Assembly: GCA_036971615.1 (NCBI GenBank)
Contig: JAYKKR010000003.1
Span: 868,001-932,000, forward strand
Length of the DNA: 64,000 nucleotides
Source: Amyloporia xantha
Lineage: Eukaryota > Basidiomycota > Agaricomycetes > Polyporales > Adustoporiaceae
Direction: 5' to 3'
A program made the translations under genes and the position numbers. A model generated the notes under the pieces. The model did not search any database and had not been told where the DNA came from. It was given only the letters and a program-made list of their open reading frames with translations. Of the stretch, positions 46,034 to 57,845 are shown in pieces; position 1 is the stretch's first letter; each line of letters begins with the position of its first letter.

Positions 46034-47046
46034 CATCTTTGTAGAGCGAACATGCGCTTCAAAAGTCTCGATAGGTTGTTTCATATCGTCTAAGTCAAGC
46101 TTGATGCTCACTCGGAATGTAGCTAGGCTGCAAGATAGAGAAGCTTGGCCAGAAGGAGCTGAAGAACCTCAGACTGTCTGACTCAGCGGGTGCAACAAAA
46201 AGAGCCGTTGAACGTTCTCAAGGTACTCGTCCAGTTCCCGCAGGCAAGAGCGAAGCGGGGTAGATGCTAACGTACACTTGGGCTCGTGGTGTTACTGCGG
46301 GAATGCCCGACGCGCGCTGGAAGCATTGTTGAGATAGAACCACGCGGCGCGTTCTATCGAGGATGTCCCATGCATGTAGATGAACTGTGTACATAGAGTG
46401 TTAGAAATGCCACGATTTTTTCGTGTCTTTTACAAGCATACCCGAAGTCATGGGACCATGCGCCATCAACCCACGTCAAATCCAAGATGGTGCGTCTTGC
46501 TTCCGGATCTCAAAGGCAGTACTATTACTGTGGGGCGAATCTCACAGAGCACTGTAGCCAGGTACGGTATCGAGCAAACTTTGGCAGGATGGCTTCTGAT
46601 AACCAACGAATAACTTAGGCATTGCTCTTTGGTCGTGGAATTGGCAATCTTGAAGAAGGCAGACCAAGGCAGGAGATTGGAGTAGTATTCTCGGAGGACC
46701 CTTTATATGAAATCGGTGTGGATGGCTGTCATGATCTTGTTTCTGCCTAACTCTTTTTTTGTGATTGATGTGAATTGACAGACAACATCCGCATATATTT
46801 TGAATTACGCTTGCGACGAAATAGATATGACCAATTTCTATAAAATGCTATTTTGACGGGAACGAGGCAGTCAGGTGGGCATGCGGAATCAAAGGGATGA
46901 CCTGTACTCGAATTGCACATTACGTCTTCAGCATGACTATCGTAGTCTCCTCGGTATAAAGACAAAGGCCTGCACTGTTATTCATTCAATTCATTCAGCC
47001 TCCTCAAGGTAATCATTGAGTCTTACATCTCTTGTTAGACGCTGCT
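46034..47046. other. Intergenic and promoter region of GMC gene 1
   Basis: No gene is supported. A TATA box is present near the right end. Confidence 0.4.
46955..46960 (+). promoter_or_regulatory. TATA box of GMC gene 1
   Basis: TATAAA lies 87 bases before the ATG at 47047, in the context GGTATAAAGA. Confidence 0.5.
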
Positions 47047-49632
47047 ATGACTAACTGCGAGCAACTCGAGTTCGACATTATCATAGCTGGAGGTGAGTTT
47101 GTATTACTAATTATCAGATGGTCTTATCCTAACCCCCGCCCCCAGGCGGTACCAGTGGCTGTGTAGTAGCCGGCCGTCTAGCGGCCGCAGATCCGTCCCT
47201 GAGCATACTTATTATAGAGGCTGGGCCGCCCACTCGCGAAGATCTAGCCCACGTTCAACCAGCTCGCTATTTCAGCCATCTTCTCCCTGGGAGCACTACA
47301 GTGAAGATCAACGTCGGAAAAGAGAGTGAGGACTTAGGAGGTCGTACCCCTGTCGTACCTTGTGGTCAATGCCTAGGGGGTGGATCCAGTGTGAACTGTG
47401 TGTCTGATCTGAGAATTTATCTCGCAGTGCGCATCCTCTCTAAATTTGATTGCAGTTGCGATGTACGCGCGCCCTTCGGCCTCGGACTACGACGACTGGG
47501 AAACGATTCACGGCAATGCGGGTTGGGGTTCCAGGGATCTTATACCGCTCTTACAAAAGGTTTACACGTTGTCCCATTGATGCTGATCCGTGCTCATCGC
47601 AAAATCCAGATGGAGACATACCAGGTAAAAGATGGACAGGATACTCACGGATACTGCGGACCTCTGAAGATATCCTACGGTGGACTTTTCAACGAGCTAG
47701 CGCAGGAATTCCTCGACGTTGCTGCTCGGTATGATACCAACCGTTCCTTCACTGACGACCCCAACGGACTCTTCGAATGCAACGTCTATGGTGTGAGTCT
47801 CCAATGCACGTCATAGCCTCATGATGCCTGATAAACAGTCGAACAGAGATGGCAAAAGTGCGTGCATGTGCTGCCTCATCATCCGCATAACATGAATTTG
47901 CCGTCACTTAGATACATCGATGCCGATACCGGGAGGCGTTCTGACGTGCCGCACCATTACATTTACAAACATGATTATGATAACCTTCAAATTCTCACCG
48001 GTTACTTGGTAAAACGCGTGTTATTTGAGTAAGACTACGTTGTTCGTCGTCGAATGCAAATACTAAGCTTTTGTAGGAACGGTCGAGCCGTTGGGGTGGA
48101 ATATTTACCTAACATACGCTTTCACCCCGAACTGAGTCAAGAACTTCGTGTTGCTCGTGCGAAGCACATGGTCGTGATTTCAGCCGGTGCATTCGGATCT
48201 CCTGCTATCTTGGAGAGGTCGGGGGTGGGAGCAACTGAGTTACTACAGAAATTCGGTATCCAAACAGTGGTCGACCTTCCTGGTGTTGGCGAGAACTATC
48301 AAGGTAAGGACGTCTCGCCGTTATATTTGCTTATACTTAAAATGTGCGTTCTCGAGACCACAACATAATTTTTGCCCCATACTTCGTCGACGAAGCTTCA
48401 GAGACGCTGGACGGCATCGTTCGCAGTGATCCTGCTGAGCTGGAAAGTGAGTGACAACTCTCAACTGTGTGACTGAACCTATATCACCGCGTCGTTCACA
48501 GGATGGAATGCACAGTGGATCAAGGAGGGCTCTGGCATGATGGCTCACAAGTAGGACCCCAGTGTCATCCTGCAGTGCTTGTGTATATTTGCTTATTTCT
48601 TATCCAGCGGCGTCGATGCCGGTATCAAATTGCGCCCATCTCTCGAAGAACTTGAATCCATAGGTCCTGCGTTTCAGCAGCGATGGAAAGAACACTACGC
48701 AAATGCACCTGACAAACCAGTCATGTGGCTTGGTCTTTGTACCATGTCGGTTTTCTTTGTCACCCCTCAAAATAACACGATAATTCTCACTGATGTGCTG
48801 TACCAGATATTTGGGGGATCCTGCTTCAGCACCCATGAGGAAATGTTGTAGCATCGGCTACTTTCTTGAGTATCCGTCTGCCGTAGGCTATGTCCACATC
48901 ACTTCTGCAGACGACGTTTCTGCTGCTCCAGATTTTGATCCGAGATTTCTCACCAGGTCGACTCTCCCACTTAGCGATGTTTAGCAATTTTTGACTTTGA
49001 ATACAGCCCTGAAGATGTCGCCCTACTGAGATGGGGCTATAAGCATGGTAGAGAGCTTATCCGTCGTATGCCCTCGTATCGAGGAGAGTATATTTCACAA
49101 CAGCCCGATTTCCCACAAGGGAGTCAAGCAACTTGCTGCAGCGACAGAACGGCTACACCGATGTCTGAACCAGACATTCAGTATACTGCAGAAGATGACT
49201 TAGCCATAGATGAATACAGTCGGAAGATGGTAGCTACTACCTGGCACTCTGTACGTGAATCTTCTGCCAGTGGCACCAGCTCTACGTTGATATGGATATT
49301 CATCACGTGCTATAGCTCGGTACATGCGCCATGACAGCTCGGGAGAGAGGCGGCGTTGTTGACTCGCATCTCAACGTATACGGCATCCAGAGCCTCAAAG
49401 TCGCTGGTAAGCCAATCCCTCCAACAGTTAATCTCGAGGATATAACATCAGTGCGGCACGCAGATATGTCTATCGCACCTGCAAATGTTTCTTCCGTAAG
49501 TATTTCCTGTTGACGTGTACTTTGTGTGAGTCAATGAACATGATCGCGCAGAACACATATTCAACTGCTGTAGTGATTGGAGAGAAAACAGCTGCGATAA
49601 TAATGGAGGAGCTTGATATTATTACATCCTGA
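47047..49632 (+). CDS. GMC oxidoreductase 1 (alcohol-oxidase-like)
   Basis: FAD-dependent glucose-methanol-choline oxidoreductase of about 600 residues in many short exons. MTNCEQLEFDIIIAGG joins across an intron to GTSGCVVAGRLAA, the FAD dinucleotide-binding motif. It is followed by ILIIEAGPP, PCGQCLGGGSSVN, MYARPSASDYDDWE (alcohol-oxidase-type), VVISAGAFGSPAILERSG (GMC signature 2) and WHSLGTCAMTARERGGVVD with the active-site His. The C-terminus is NTYSTAVVIGEKTAAIIM. All introns checked join in phase, including GTGCGTG at RWQK and GTCGGTT at LCT/IYLGDP. The gene appears intact. It probably oxidises a primary alcohol of the pathway, or methanol-like substrates, with H2O2 release. It is paralogous to the gene at 55225-57775. 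Confidence 0.9.
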
Positions 49633-49850
49633 TTCAATCCTAGAAATACAAGCACTCTTATACTGCTGCCCCCTGCTCTGCGCTCTGGCCCGGCCCTCGT
49701 GTTCGCCCCATGTAACATTTAGTAGAACTCATGCGTATAGATATTATCTACATGACTCACTTACATCGATAGTACCTGCCCTCTGATATACTTAAGTAGA
49801 GTCCTTCAAATAGAGTGCTCTTTAGAGCGTTCTCCGCATCGGCTCAAGAC

Positions 49851-51524
49851 GAGCCTTAGCAGACGCTTTAATAATGTATCCAACCTAGGAAAATTGAAAT
49901 GTATTCCCAGCACAAACTAACGGTGTTTATTAAGGATGGTCTTAGCTTGGAAGGCATAAGAACACGACGAAGATACAAATGTCAGATCTGGCCGACCCTT
50001 GTTTTCTCCCCGCTGAGCTCCAATGAGGTACTCAGGATCACACATCGACATGTCGAAAGGGTATTCCTCAAGAAAGATAAGTTAAAACAACTCAGGCGAT
50101 CCATATTTTGTCCTTGAATCGCCTTTCATGAACACCCGAAGCGCACTGTCCAGAGATCCGAAATCCAGCAGCGTTGTGAAGATGACCTCAAGCAAGGAGG
50201 GGAGGCTGGCGTCCAACGGAAACAGGATCAACTGGACGAAGACATTCACCTTTCTAGTCGCCGGGATGGGAGGACGCTGGAGATTCCGGTCGGTCAGATG
50301 TGATTGCTGAGGATCCGAATGCGGAGCAAAGCCAGTAACATCCGGCCGTCGTCCTCGCTCGGTACGTGCCTTACGCGGGGGAATCAATCTTCCTGTGGGA
50401 CATCTCATCTGATCCAAACCCTGATAATTGTCAGGACTTGTCAGACTTTCAAAAGAACGTCGACAACATGGGATCATGTGATTTTCATTTCTCCCAAGGA
50501 GTCCTTGGGAGAAATGCATGATTGGCTGATTCGAGATCTAATGAGCTTTATTGGGCGGTAGTAACAGATAGCATCTCTTGTCAAGTGCGAACAATAGACA
50601 ATATCATATTGTATACCTGGCATGTACTAGATCAGCGATGGTAAGCAGAACGAGTGTATGATTCAAGGGCCCACCTGTAAAGCGGAGACCTGTCGCCTAA
50701 TTCACGGAATTCTTCCGCTCTGTCCGCAGTGATACCCTCCATGGAGCAGTGAGCACGTTTCTCTCTGTTCACCCGCGAGAATTCAAGCATCCCCACGATG
50801 CTGAGAATCGCGCTACATATTGGTGTTAGTGATATCACAGTACAAAGACAACGCACGGTAGGCGACAGGGGAAGATGGAGTACGCACACCATACAAGAGC
50901 ATGCGATGTTGGTGGCATGGCCGGGATGGTATCTTGGACTGTCTTGAGATCGATATATGAATGACGACGCGATACTGTGACGAAGGAGCGTAAAACAAAC
51001 TGCCGTTGCTATACATACAAACACTCTTACGCGCCGGTGTTCCCGAGACCCGTCATCAGGGCTAGCATGGCGCCACGCTTGATATCACCCCTGCACTACC
51101 ACTTGTCCATGCTAGCAGACAGGCAGATGACGGGAAGAGGCCACATGCCGCAATGATAGTGCCAATATACCCAGCCACAGGGAGCCCAGTTGAAAATAGG
51201 ACGGTGTACCCAGCGACTGACAGAAGAGATCCTGCAAGGACGAAGGGTCCTCGGACGCCCAGTCTGTCTGAAGCGATCCCGAACAGGACAGTGGAAATGC
51301 AACCGCAGATGTTAGGGGGCACCGTCAGCAGCTGTGCGTGCAATGAGGAATAGCCCAGTCCGACGATGATGGTCGGCAGGAAAAGCGCGAAGGCGAACAG
51401 GGGAATCATGATGCTATTAGTCGATTAGTCAGTCGTCATAGTGTCATAGTGTGGCATTGCAGCCGAAGTCTCACAAGAAGTCTATGCCAGCGAGAAGATA
51501 TGAGTGCGGATCCGTGAGTGCCTG
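49851..51524. repeat. Right copy of the 1.6-kb direct repeat
   Basis: Same orientation as 29881-31500, at an offset of about 19,975 bp. It carries the 3' part of the complete transporter gene, so this copy is the likely source. The right boundary is at GTGAGTGCCTGC, after which only this copy continues into transporter coding sequence. Confidence 0.9.
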
Positions 51525-52935
51525 CAGAAGAAACTTCCTCTTGATCGACTTCGATGCGGCCGCTGTGTCTTCACGGATAGTTTGTACGAGCCATGCCCTC
51601 TCCCCGTCCGTGAGAAAAGACGCCGTTTCTGGATACTAGAAGCACGACATACTTAAAGGCTGCCTCACATTGCAATTCTTAAGATTGAACGCACATCATC
51701 CATATAGAGCCATGACCCAATAGCAACCACAGTGGTTACTTCGGAGCAAATTATTGAGGTGGCCGTGGAACTGTGCGATTACAACTCACGTAGACCCTCA
51801 AGTAAGAACTGTAAATCACGTTGAGGATCGACAGTGTCTGGAAGGAAGCAGATTCCGCCTACAATCCATGACCATCCCGCCAACCCGCCAATGCTGTGCT
51901 CATAGAATGAATAATCGTCAAAAGCTGAGATTCTGCAGACTTACCCGGACATTCTTTCGATTCCATATGCAAGAATGCCGCCAAACGCACCTGGGAAGAC
52001 TGATCAGATATGCCCACAAGAATTGCAAAAGGTACGTACCAGACGCTGTGCATGCTGACACGAAGATGGCCAAGCGCTGCGCCTGAGCTGCGCGAGGATA
52101 CCAAAGACATATGTAAAAAGCCATTCCAGGCAATAGACCAGACTTTCTGAGTTTCAGTCTGACGATTCACGATAAACCAAACTAGAGAATCACCTCGGCG
52201 GCACCAAGGAATAGCCGCACGCTAAGAAAACCTGTCAGACCTAGAAGTTGAGTCCAACGAGAAAGCACACATCAGCAGACCCGGGAAGTTCTTCACGAAT
52301 GCCATAGAGATCATGACGATACTCCAGCAGAACATGATCAGTGGAACTGGATAATGAGGAGATCAGCCTCCAAATCTATACGATAAACAATGTAGTTGTA
52401 CTCCATCGCGACGGCCTCAAATACTTCAACGCCATGTTCCTGATGATCCAAGAAATTAAAACTATGGTGTGATCATGAACTGTGGACAAGACGCACGAAG
52501 GAACCTCCAGTAAGCAATATGTTATCTACAAATAGTCTCAGAATTGTGACGCGCAGTGTCAGGCGGCTCATACAAAGAACATGGCAGAGCATAAGTTGAA
52601 CTCCAAGCCTGTCAGGTTAAGGTCCGTAGTTAAGCCTGCAATTTTAGCGTTGCCTGTCATTGCTGTCAAACATGATAGGCTTAAAGCAGATAATGCTTTT
52701 GACATACCTACGTTCGTACGATCGCTGCAACCATAACCATGATCAAGGGAATTTTCTAGTAGCGAACAGTCAGGGAATTCGTGACTTACAGATAGGCCAG
52801 GAGGTACAGGAGTGATGCAAACGGGAGCAAGTGCCAATCTAACTTCCGCAATACACGCCCGGAATCAACGACTTCTGACGTGTAGGAAGGCTGTGGTGAC
52901 GTAAGAGGGATTGCCTTTTCCTCATCTATGCCCAT
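50632..52935 (-). pseudogene. MFS transporter (Dal5/allantoate permease-like), nearly complete, one frameshift
   Basis: Starts MGIDEEKAIPLTSPQPS (52935). Exons give LDWHLLPFASLLYLLAYL, DRTNVGNAKIAGLTTDLNLT (motif of the anion:cation symporter family), NMALKYLRPSRW, MAFYICLWYPRAAQAQRLAI, GAFGGILAYGIERMSG, YPETASFLTDGERAWL, DFFIMIPLFAF formed by splicing, and GIASDRLGVRGPFVLAG. Most introns join in phase. At 51077-51090 the codons for SAGGDIKRG lose one base compared with the left copy, giving SAGVISSVAPC and a stop. The last helices are therefore lost unless the base is a sequencing error. It would export or import a small organic anion, plausibly the cluster product. Confidence 0.8.
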
Positions 52936-55224
52936 GATTAACTGATTTCTGAGGAGTTTGTCAAGTATCCGGCTGAGACATACGACACAACACTACATTT
53001 ATAGCGAAGAGACATACGATAGCGGTGGCGATAGATAGTCCATTCAAGAGGGTTCGCGACATCTATTGCCCCTGTCAATTGCATCGCGAAGCTCATCGGC
53101 CCGTATGTGCAATCCATGCAGAGCGAAGTCACTAAGCATTCGAGGGTCTGAGCATTGATGTGCTTCCTCTTCTGCGGTCCCTGAGCTAATTCCCTGATAT
53201 CGGCCGCCTGCGGACTGTACGTGCCGCTGAAAGTGAACACAGTAATCGCTAGTAAGGGTAGAGTATCTTTTCAGTTCTCAACCTTTGCGGAAGAAGGACG
53301 GTCATTCAGAGCTAACTTGGACGTTCACAATGCCAATCATCCTTGCTGGAGATGTCATGAAAGTACAGTCACGGCGGATGAGTAGGGCAGACGTACATTG
53401 ACGGGTTCTGGATATCCTGGATATAAGTTATTTAGAAGCATCGGACGTAGTATATCATTGGAGATAGCAGCCTGCTCCAATTCTGCGATGACTTAGCGCC
53501 AACCTTACAATGGTCAGGCTGTGGTCACGCTCAGGGAAGCGTGTGGACAACCACTTCCGGGGCGAGATAACGGCTGAAGGTCCAAGGACTTTCCAACTGC
53601 CAGTGGCAAGAACCATCGATAGAAGGTGTTCAGACGAGGGGTGAGGTTATCAGCAGACAGATTCATAGGGAGCTCATCTACGCTGCTTTCCCAGCTGTGA
53701 TCATCTACTCCGGCTGAGTATATTCTGTGCTGGAGCCGTGTCTTGGCACGTCCAATTATCAGAGAGGTTCTGCGAAGTTCGTCAAAGACCAAGGGTCGTT
53801 GGTAGATCGAAGAATGCCATTCAACTACAGAACTTCGTCCATGTTACCCTTTGGCATTTTATCCGACAATGCATTCGCATCACCATCTGATCACATTAGA
53901 CATCATGCATATCGAAGACAAGAGAAGCCACACACATGAACAGAGATGCCAGACATCAATAGTGTAAGAAGGGGAGGACCAGACTAAGATTTCCACGAGG
54001 AGCGAGCGGAACATAGCGGATAGCAGCACCCTAACACATTGTGATAGGCCTTGGAAGACTGAAGGTGAATACGTTCGGAGTGAACAGGCACCAATCATAC
54101 TATGAACAAGGAGGCTGCACTAGGCTTTCCGAGAGACATTGCCGCGCGCAAGGCTAACGAAGAGAAGGAGGTCAATTCCCTTCATAAGGTTGGACAAGGG
54201 CACGATTGGTGGTGTCTTTTGAAGTATAAACCTGAGAGCGGACATACGTTCCGATTGACAATGGAATCGCATGAAGACTTGTAGTCATTGCTCGTCGTCT
54301 ATCATAGCACGAATAGCATGATATGGCGAACTTCACTGCTCTTCTCCGGCACCGCGTTCTGATAAGAGGGAACTTACTGATTTCAGTCTTCAGATACTCT
54401 TCCCCTGCGCCAACCTGCCACCATCCCGGCATTACAACGCCGACTCAAAGGCTAGAGCTCGGTCCCTGGGGCACTCTTCGCTTCCGTGGATTATCAAGTC
54501 TCATTCTTCTGTTGTGAACCCATGGTCTGTGCACGAAGCACACATCGGAGAATCGCCCAAGATACACCGTACAGGCAGCAGTGAAACAGCGCGTAGTGGG
54601 TAGAAACACAAGTTGATGCCTAGCTGGCCTGTGTCGAAGCCAAGTATGTACGGTTCTTGTGCAGTGGCTGGGTGCGACATACAGTATGCCGTACGAGACC
54701 AGCCAGTATGCCGTACAAGCGCCAATTGAAGCGCCGGGCGAGTGGAGGGCGCCAATTTTGTCTCATGTAGGGCCTAGGCGGGCATATGTAGTGCAGGGCC
54801 ACTTGAGGCAGGAGACAACCAGCTCTCTTGTTTCTTATGTAGAACCGTGGTCGTTTGCCCTGGGACAACATTCGTGACTAACTAACCATCGGTCGCGTTC
54901 TGCACCGGGTTAACACCCGAACTTTGGCCTTGGAATGGTACATTGCACAGATATCTTAGCAGGTATCCCGGCAACAGGTATTGTAAACAGCCTACGGACA
55001 CGCCAATTGCGAGAGGATTACAATGAGGTAATACGCGACCCGGCCAGGAAATCCAAAGCAAGCGCTAGGACAACTGGGATGACCTAATTCGGATAAGATA
55101 CGCCAACACCTACCAGTCCTATATCCCATATTCCCTCTCCCACTCATTTGAGAGTTCGGTCATGGACGACATAAAACGGTCTCATAGTGAATCCTCGTCC
55201 GAAAGCACGAAATAGAGAAACGTT
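52936..55224. other. Intergenic, no supported gene
   Basis: Frames at 52938-53240 and 53514-53792 (minus) could belong to a decayed gene but show no known domain. A 13-bp direct repeat, CAGTATGCCGTAC, occurs at 54682 and 54704. Confidence 0.35.
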
Positions 55225-57775
55225 TTAGATTGTAAGACCGAGTTCTGCTGCAATGATGGTGGCTGCCTTCTCTCCGATCATCACAGCAGTGGAGAACGTA
55301 TTCTGACGAAATGGTGTCAGCATCCTGTGCTGTTCACCGGTCGAGGAGTGTACTTACCGAGCCGATATTAGACGGCGCAATAGACATGTCTACAAAACAG
55401 TGAGGACTCTATCATTGCGACATGCCGGAGTAACATACCAGCCACTTTCAGCCCTTTCACGCCATAAACATTTAACTGCGAGTCCACGACACCGTCTTGA
55501 TTGCGCGGTTTCATTGCACAAGTGCCCAGCTGCCATGAAAGACTTCAATAAATTGTCGTGCAATTCAATATTGAGGTCCAACGTACGCAATGCCACATGC
55601 TACTGACGGATTGCCTATGGAAGGCGTCGATCGCGGCATCATCCTCGGCCGTGTACTTCAAGCCCGGTGCAGAAATCTCTGCAGGAGGAGCCTCTGAGTG
55701 AGGAGCCGCTTCGCTATGAGGTGAGAAATCTGGATGGTCTCGGGTGTATTCTCCACGATACGATGGCATCCGACGAGCAATTTCGCGACCTAGCTTGTAT
55801 CCCCATTTGAAACATGCCAGATCCTCTTCACTAGGAAACCCAATGGTCAACACGACAGTAGTTGCTTGATTGCTATCTATCTACCTGTTCATGATGGTCG
55901 GATCGAAGTCTAGAGGTGCGTCGACATCGTCTGCAGAGGTTATATGAAGATAGCCCACTGCAGTCGAATACCACAAACAGTATCCGATGGTGAGGTATTT
56001 CCTAGGCGGGATGCCCATCGGATTACCGACAAAACTGCAATGATACATTCGTTAGCCTGTATGGACATCACAAGAGAACGCAGTACCCCGCAGAACATGC
56101 AAGCCACAGCACTGGCTTATCAGGGTTGTTTGCAAAGAATTTTTGCCAGCGTTGGCTGAAGGTTGGACCAATAGCTTCCAGTTCTTCCGCGGTTGGACGA
56201 AGTTTCGAGCCTGCCTCTATGGAACTAGATGGTCAAATTAGAATGGCGCGAGACATGATTAATAACTTGATCAGAAACGTACTTGTGTGCAAGTAATCCG
56301 GAACCATCCTGGATCCACTGCTTAGTCCATTCTACGAGCGAAATGCTTAGCAGAAACAAGGCTACATCGATGATGACAACATACTTTCCATCTCAGCGGG
56401 ATTGCCTTGTAGGAGCCCGTCCAGAGTATCAGCCTCGTCATCGACAAAGTAATGGCTAAAGACAACCGGATGGTCTAATAATGTTCTTCATGATGTAGTG
56501 GCTACTCCCCAAAGGTGCCAGATCATACCTTGGTAGTTCTCGCCTACGCCAGGCAGATCAGATACCGCGTTGATTCCCAGAGCACTTAGCCGCTCCTTCG
56601 CCCCAATTCCTGATCTCTCCAGTATTGGCGGCGACCCAAAGGTTCCTGCAGACAGAACGACGAGGCGCTTTGCCGTAGCAATGCGTGTGATTTTCGCCTC
56701 TGGGTGGAATCGAGCATCTGGTAAGAATTCGATGCCAGTGGCACGATCTCCTCTGTTACAGTCAGTCTCAGTCTACATCCGCAAACAGTAAGCTGACATA
56801 CTCAAAAAGGACACGCTTGACTTGGTATCCGGTCATGATTTGCAGGTTGGTGCTCTCTTCCTTGCCATAGATATAGGTATGAGGCACATCTTGTCTTTTT
56901 CCGGTCTTCGTGTCAATCCACCTGAAACGAGATGAGCCTTCGTGACGCTTCTCTCTGCATCGTTGCTACATACTTTGCCCATCTCTGTTGGCGTGGGGTC
57001 AATATGTTGGGGCATTGCATAAAAGCATCACGTACTGCATAAGCGTTGGATTGGTGCATATCATTGATATCATCCAAAACAGGCCGCGTCTTGTCATATT
57101 TAGATGCAACGTCCAAGAACTGCTTCCCAATTTCAGTATAGAGCCCACCGTAAGACACCTTGAGAGGTCCGTCATATCCATGCGTGGGCTGGCCCGATGA
57201 GATATCGTGTGTCTCGACCTGTAGACATGTAAACATTGAGTCATTCATTCATAGAAACACCAAAAACCTTCTTCAGCAAGGGCAATAGATCGGCATAGCC
57301 CCAACCGGGATTCTCGTAAAGTCGCTCCCAGTCATCATAGTCGGACGCGGAAGCTCTGGTGTACATCATCACTTTCGCGCTCTCAGAAACGTGCTATCGA
57401 GAATGGAAGAAACAGACATACAATTTATGCTGGATCCTCCGCCGAGACATTGCCCAGTGTGGACGACTGGAGTACGACCACCGAGTTCTTCTTTCGCCTT
57501 ACCTACATGGTACTTCGTTGTCGTACTAGTGGGCAGGAGATGGCTCAACGCGCGAGCAGGCACCACGTGCGCTAAATCATCGCGGACTGGAGGACCTGCC
57601 TCAATCAAAAGAATTTTCATGGAGGGATCTGCAGTAGCCAAACGGCTGGCAATGACACAACCAGCCGTACCACCTACAACCAATGATTATTAACAACAAC
57701 TACAGATTCAAGCGGACAGAAGAAATCACCTCCAGCTATGACAACGTCGTATTCAAGGCTCTGTGAGTCGGACAT
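55225..57775 (-). CDS. GMC oxidoreductase 2 (alcohol-oxidase-like)
   Basis: Starts MSDSQSLEYDVVIAGG (57775). An intron GTGATTTC...TTGTAG leads to GTAGCVIASRLA (FAD-binding motif), then ILLIEAGPPV, GQCLGGGSSIN and TRASASDYDDWER. Later exons give THGYDGPLKVSYGGLY, LVVLSAGTFGSPPILERSG and RKYLTIGYCLWYSTAVGYLH. Near the end, MWHC joins LGTCAMKPRNQDGVVD across an intron, keeping the active-site His. The last exon is NTFSTAVMIGEKAATII, stop at 55225. It is about 600 residues with the same intron pattern as GMC gene 1, so it arose by duplication. It is on the opposite strand and outside the repeat-bracketed block. No lesion was seen in the parts read. Confidence 0.88.
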
Positions 57776-57839
57776 TTTAGGTATGATCACTTGAATGTGA
57801 ATAGAAATCGCTTTATGCGAACACAGAAATAGCCAGGAC

Positions 57840-57845
57840 TTTATA
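57840..57845 (-). promoter_or_regulatory. TATA box of GMC gene 2
   Basis: TATAAA on the minus strand (CTATAAAG context) lies 65 bases upstream of the ATG at 57775. Confidence 0.5.

Noticed and set aside
54682..54716. 13-bp direct repeat CAGTATGCCGTAC
   Set aside because: Only two copies with no associated structure. Likely a small local duplication.
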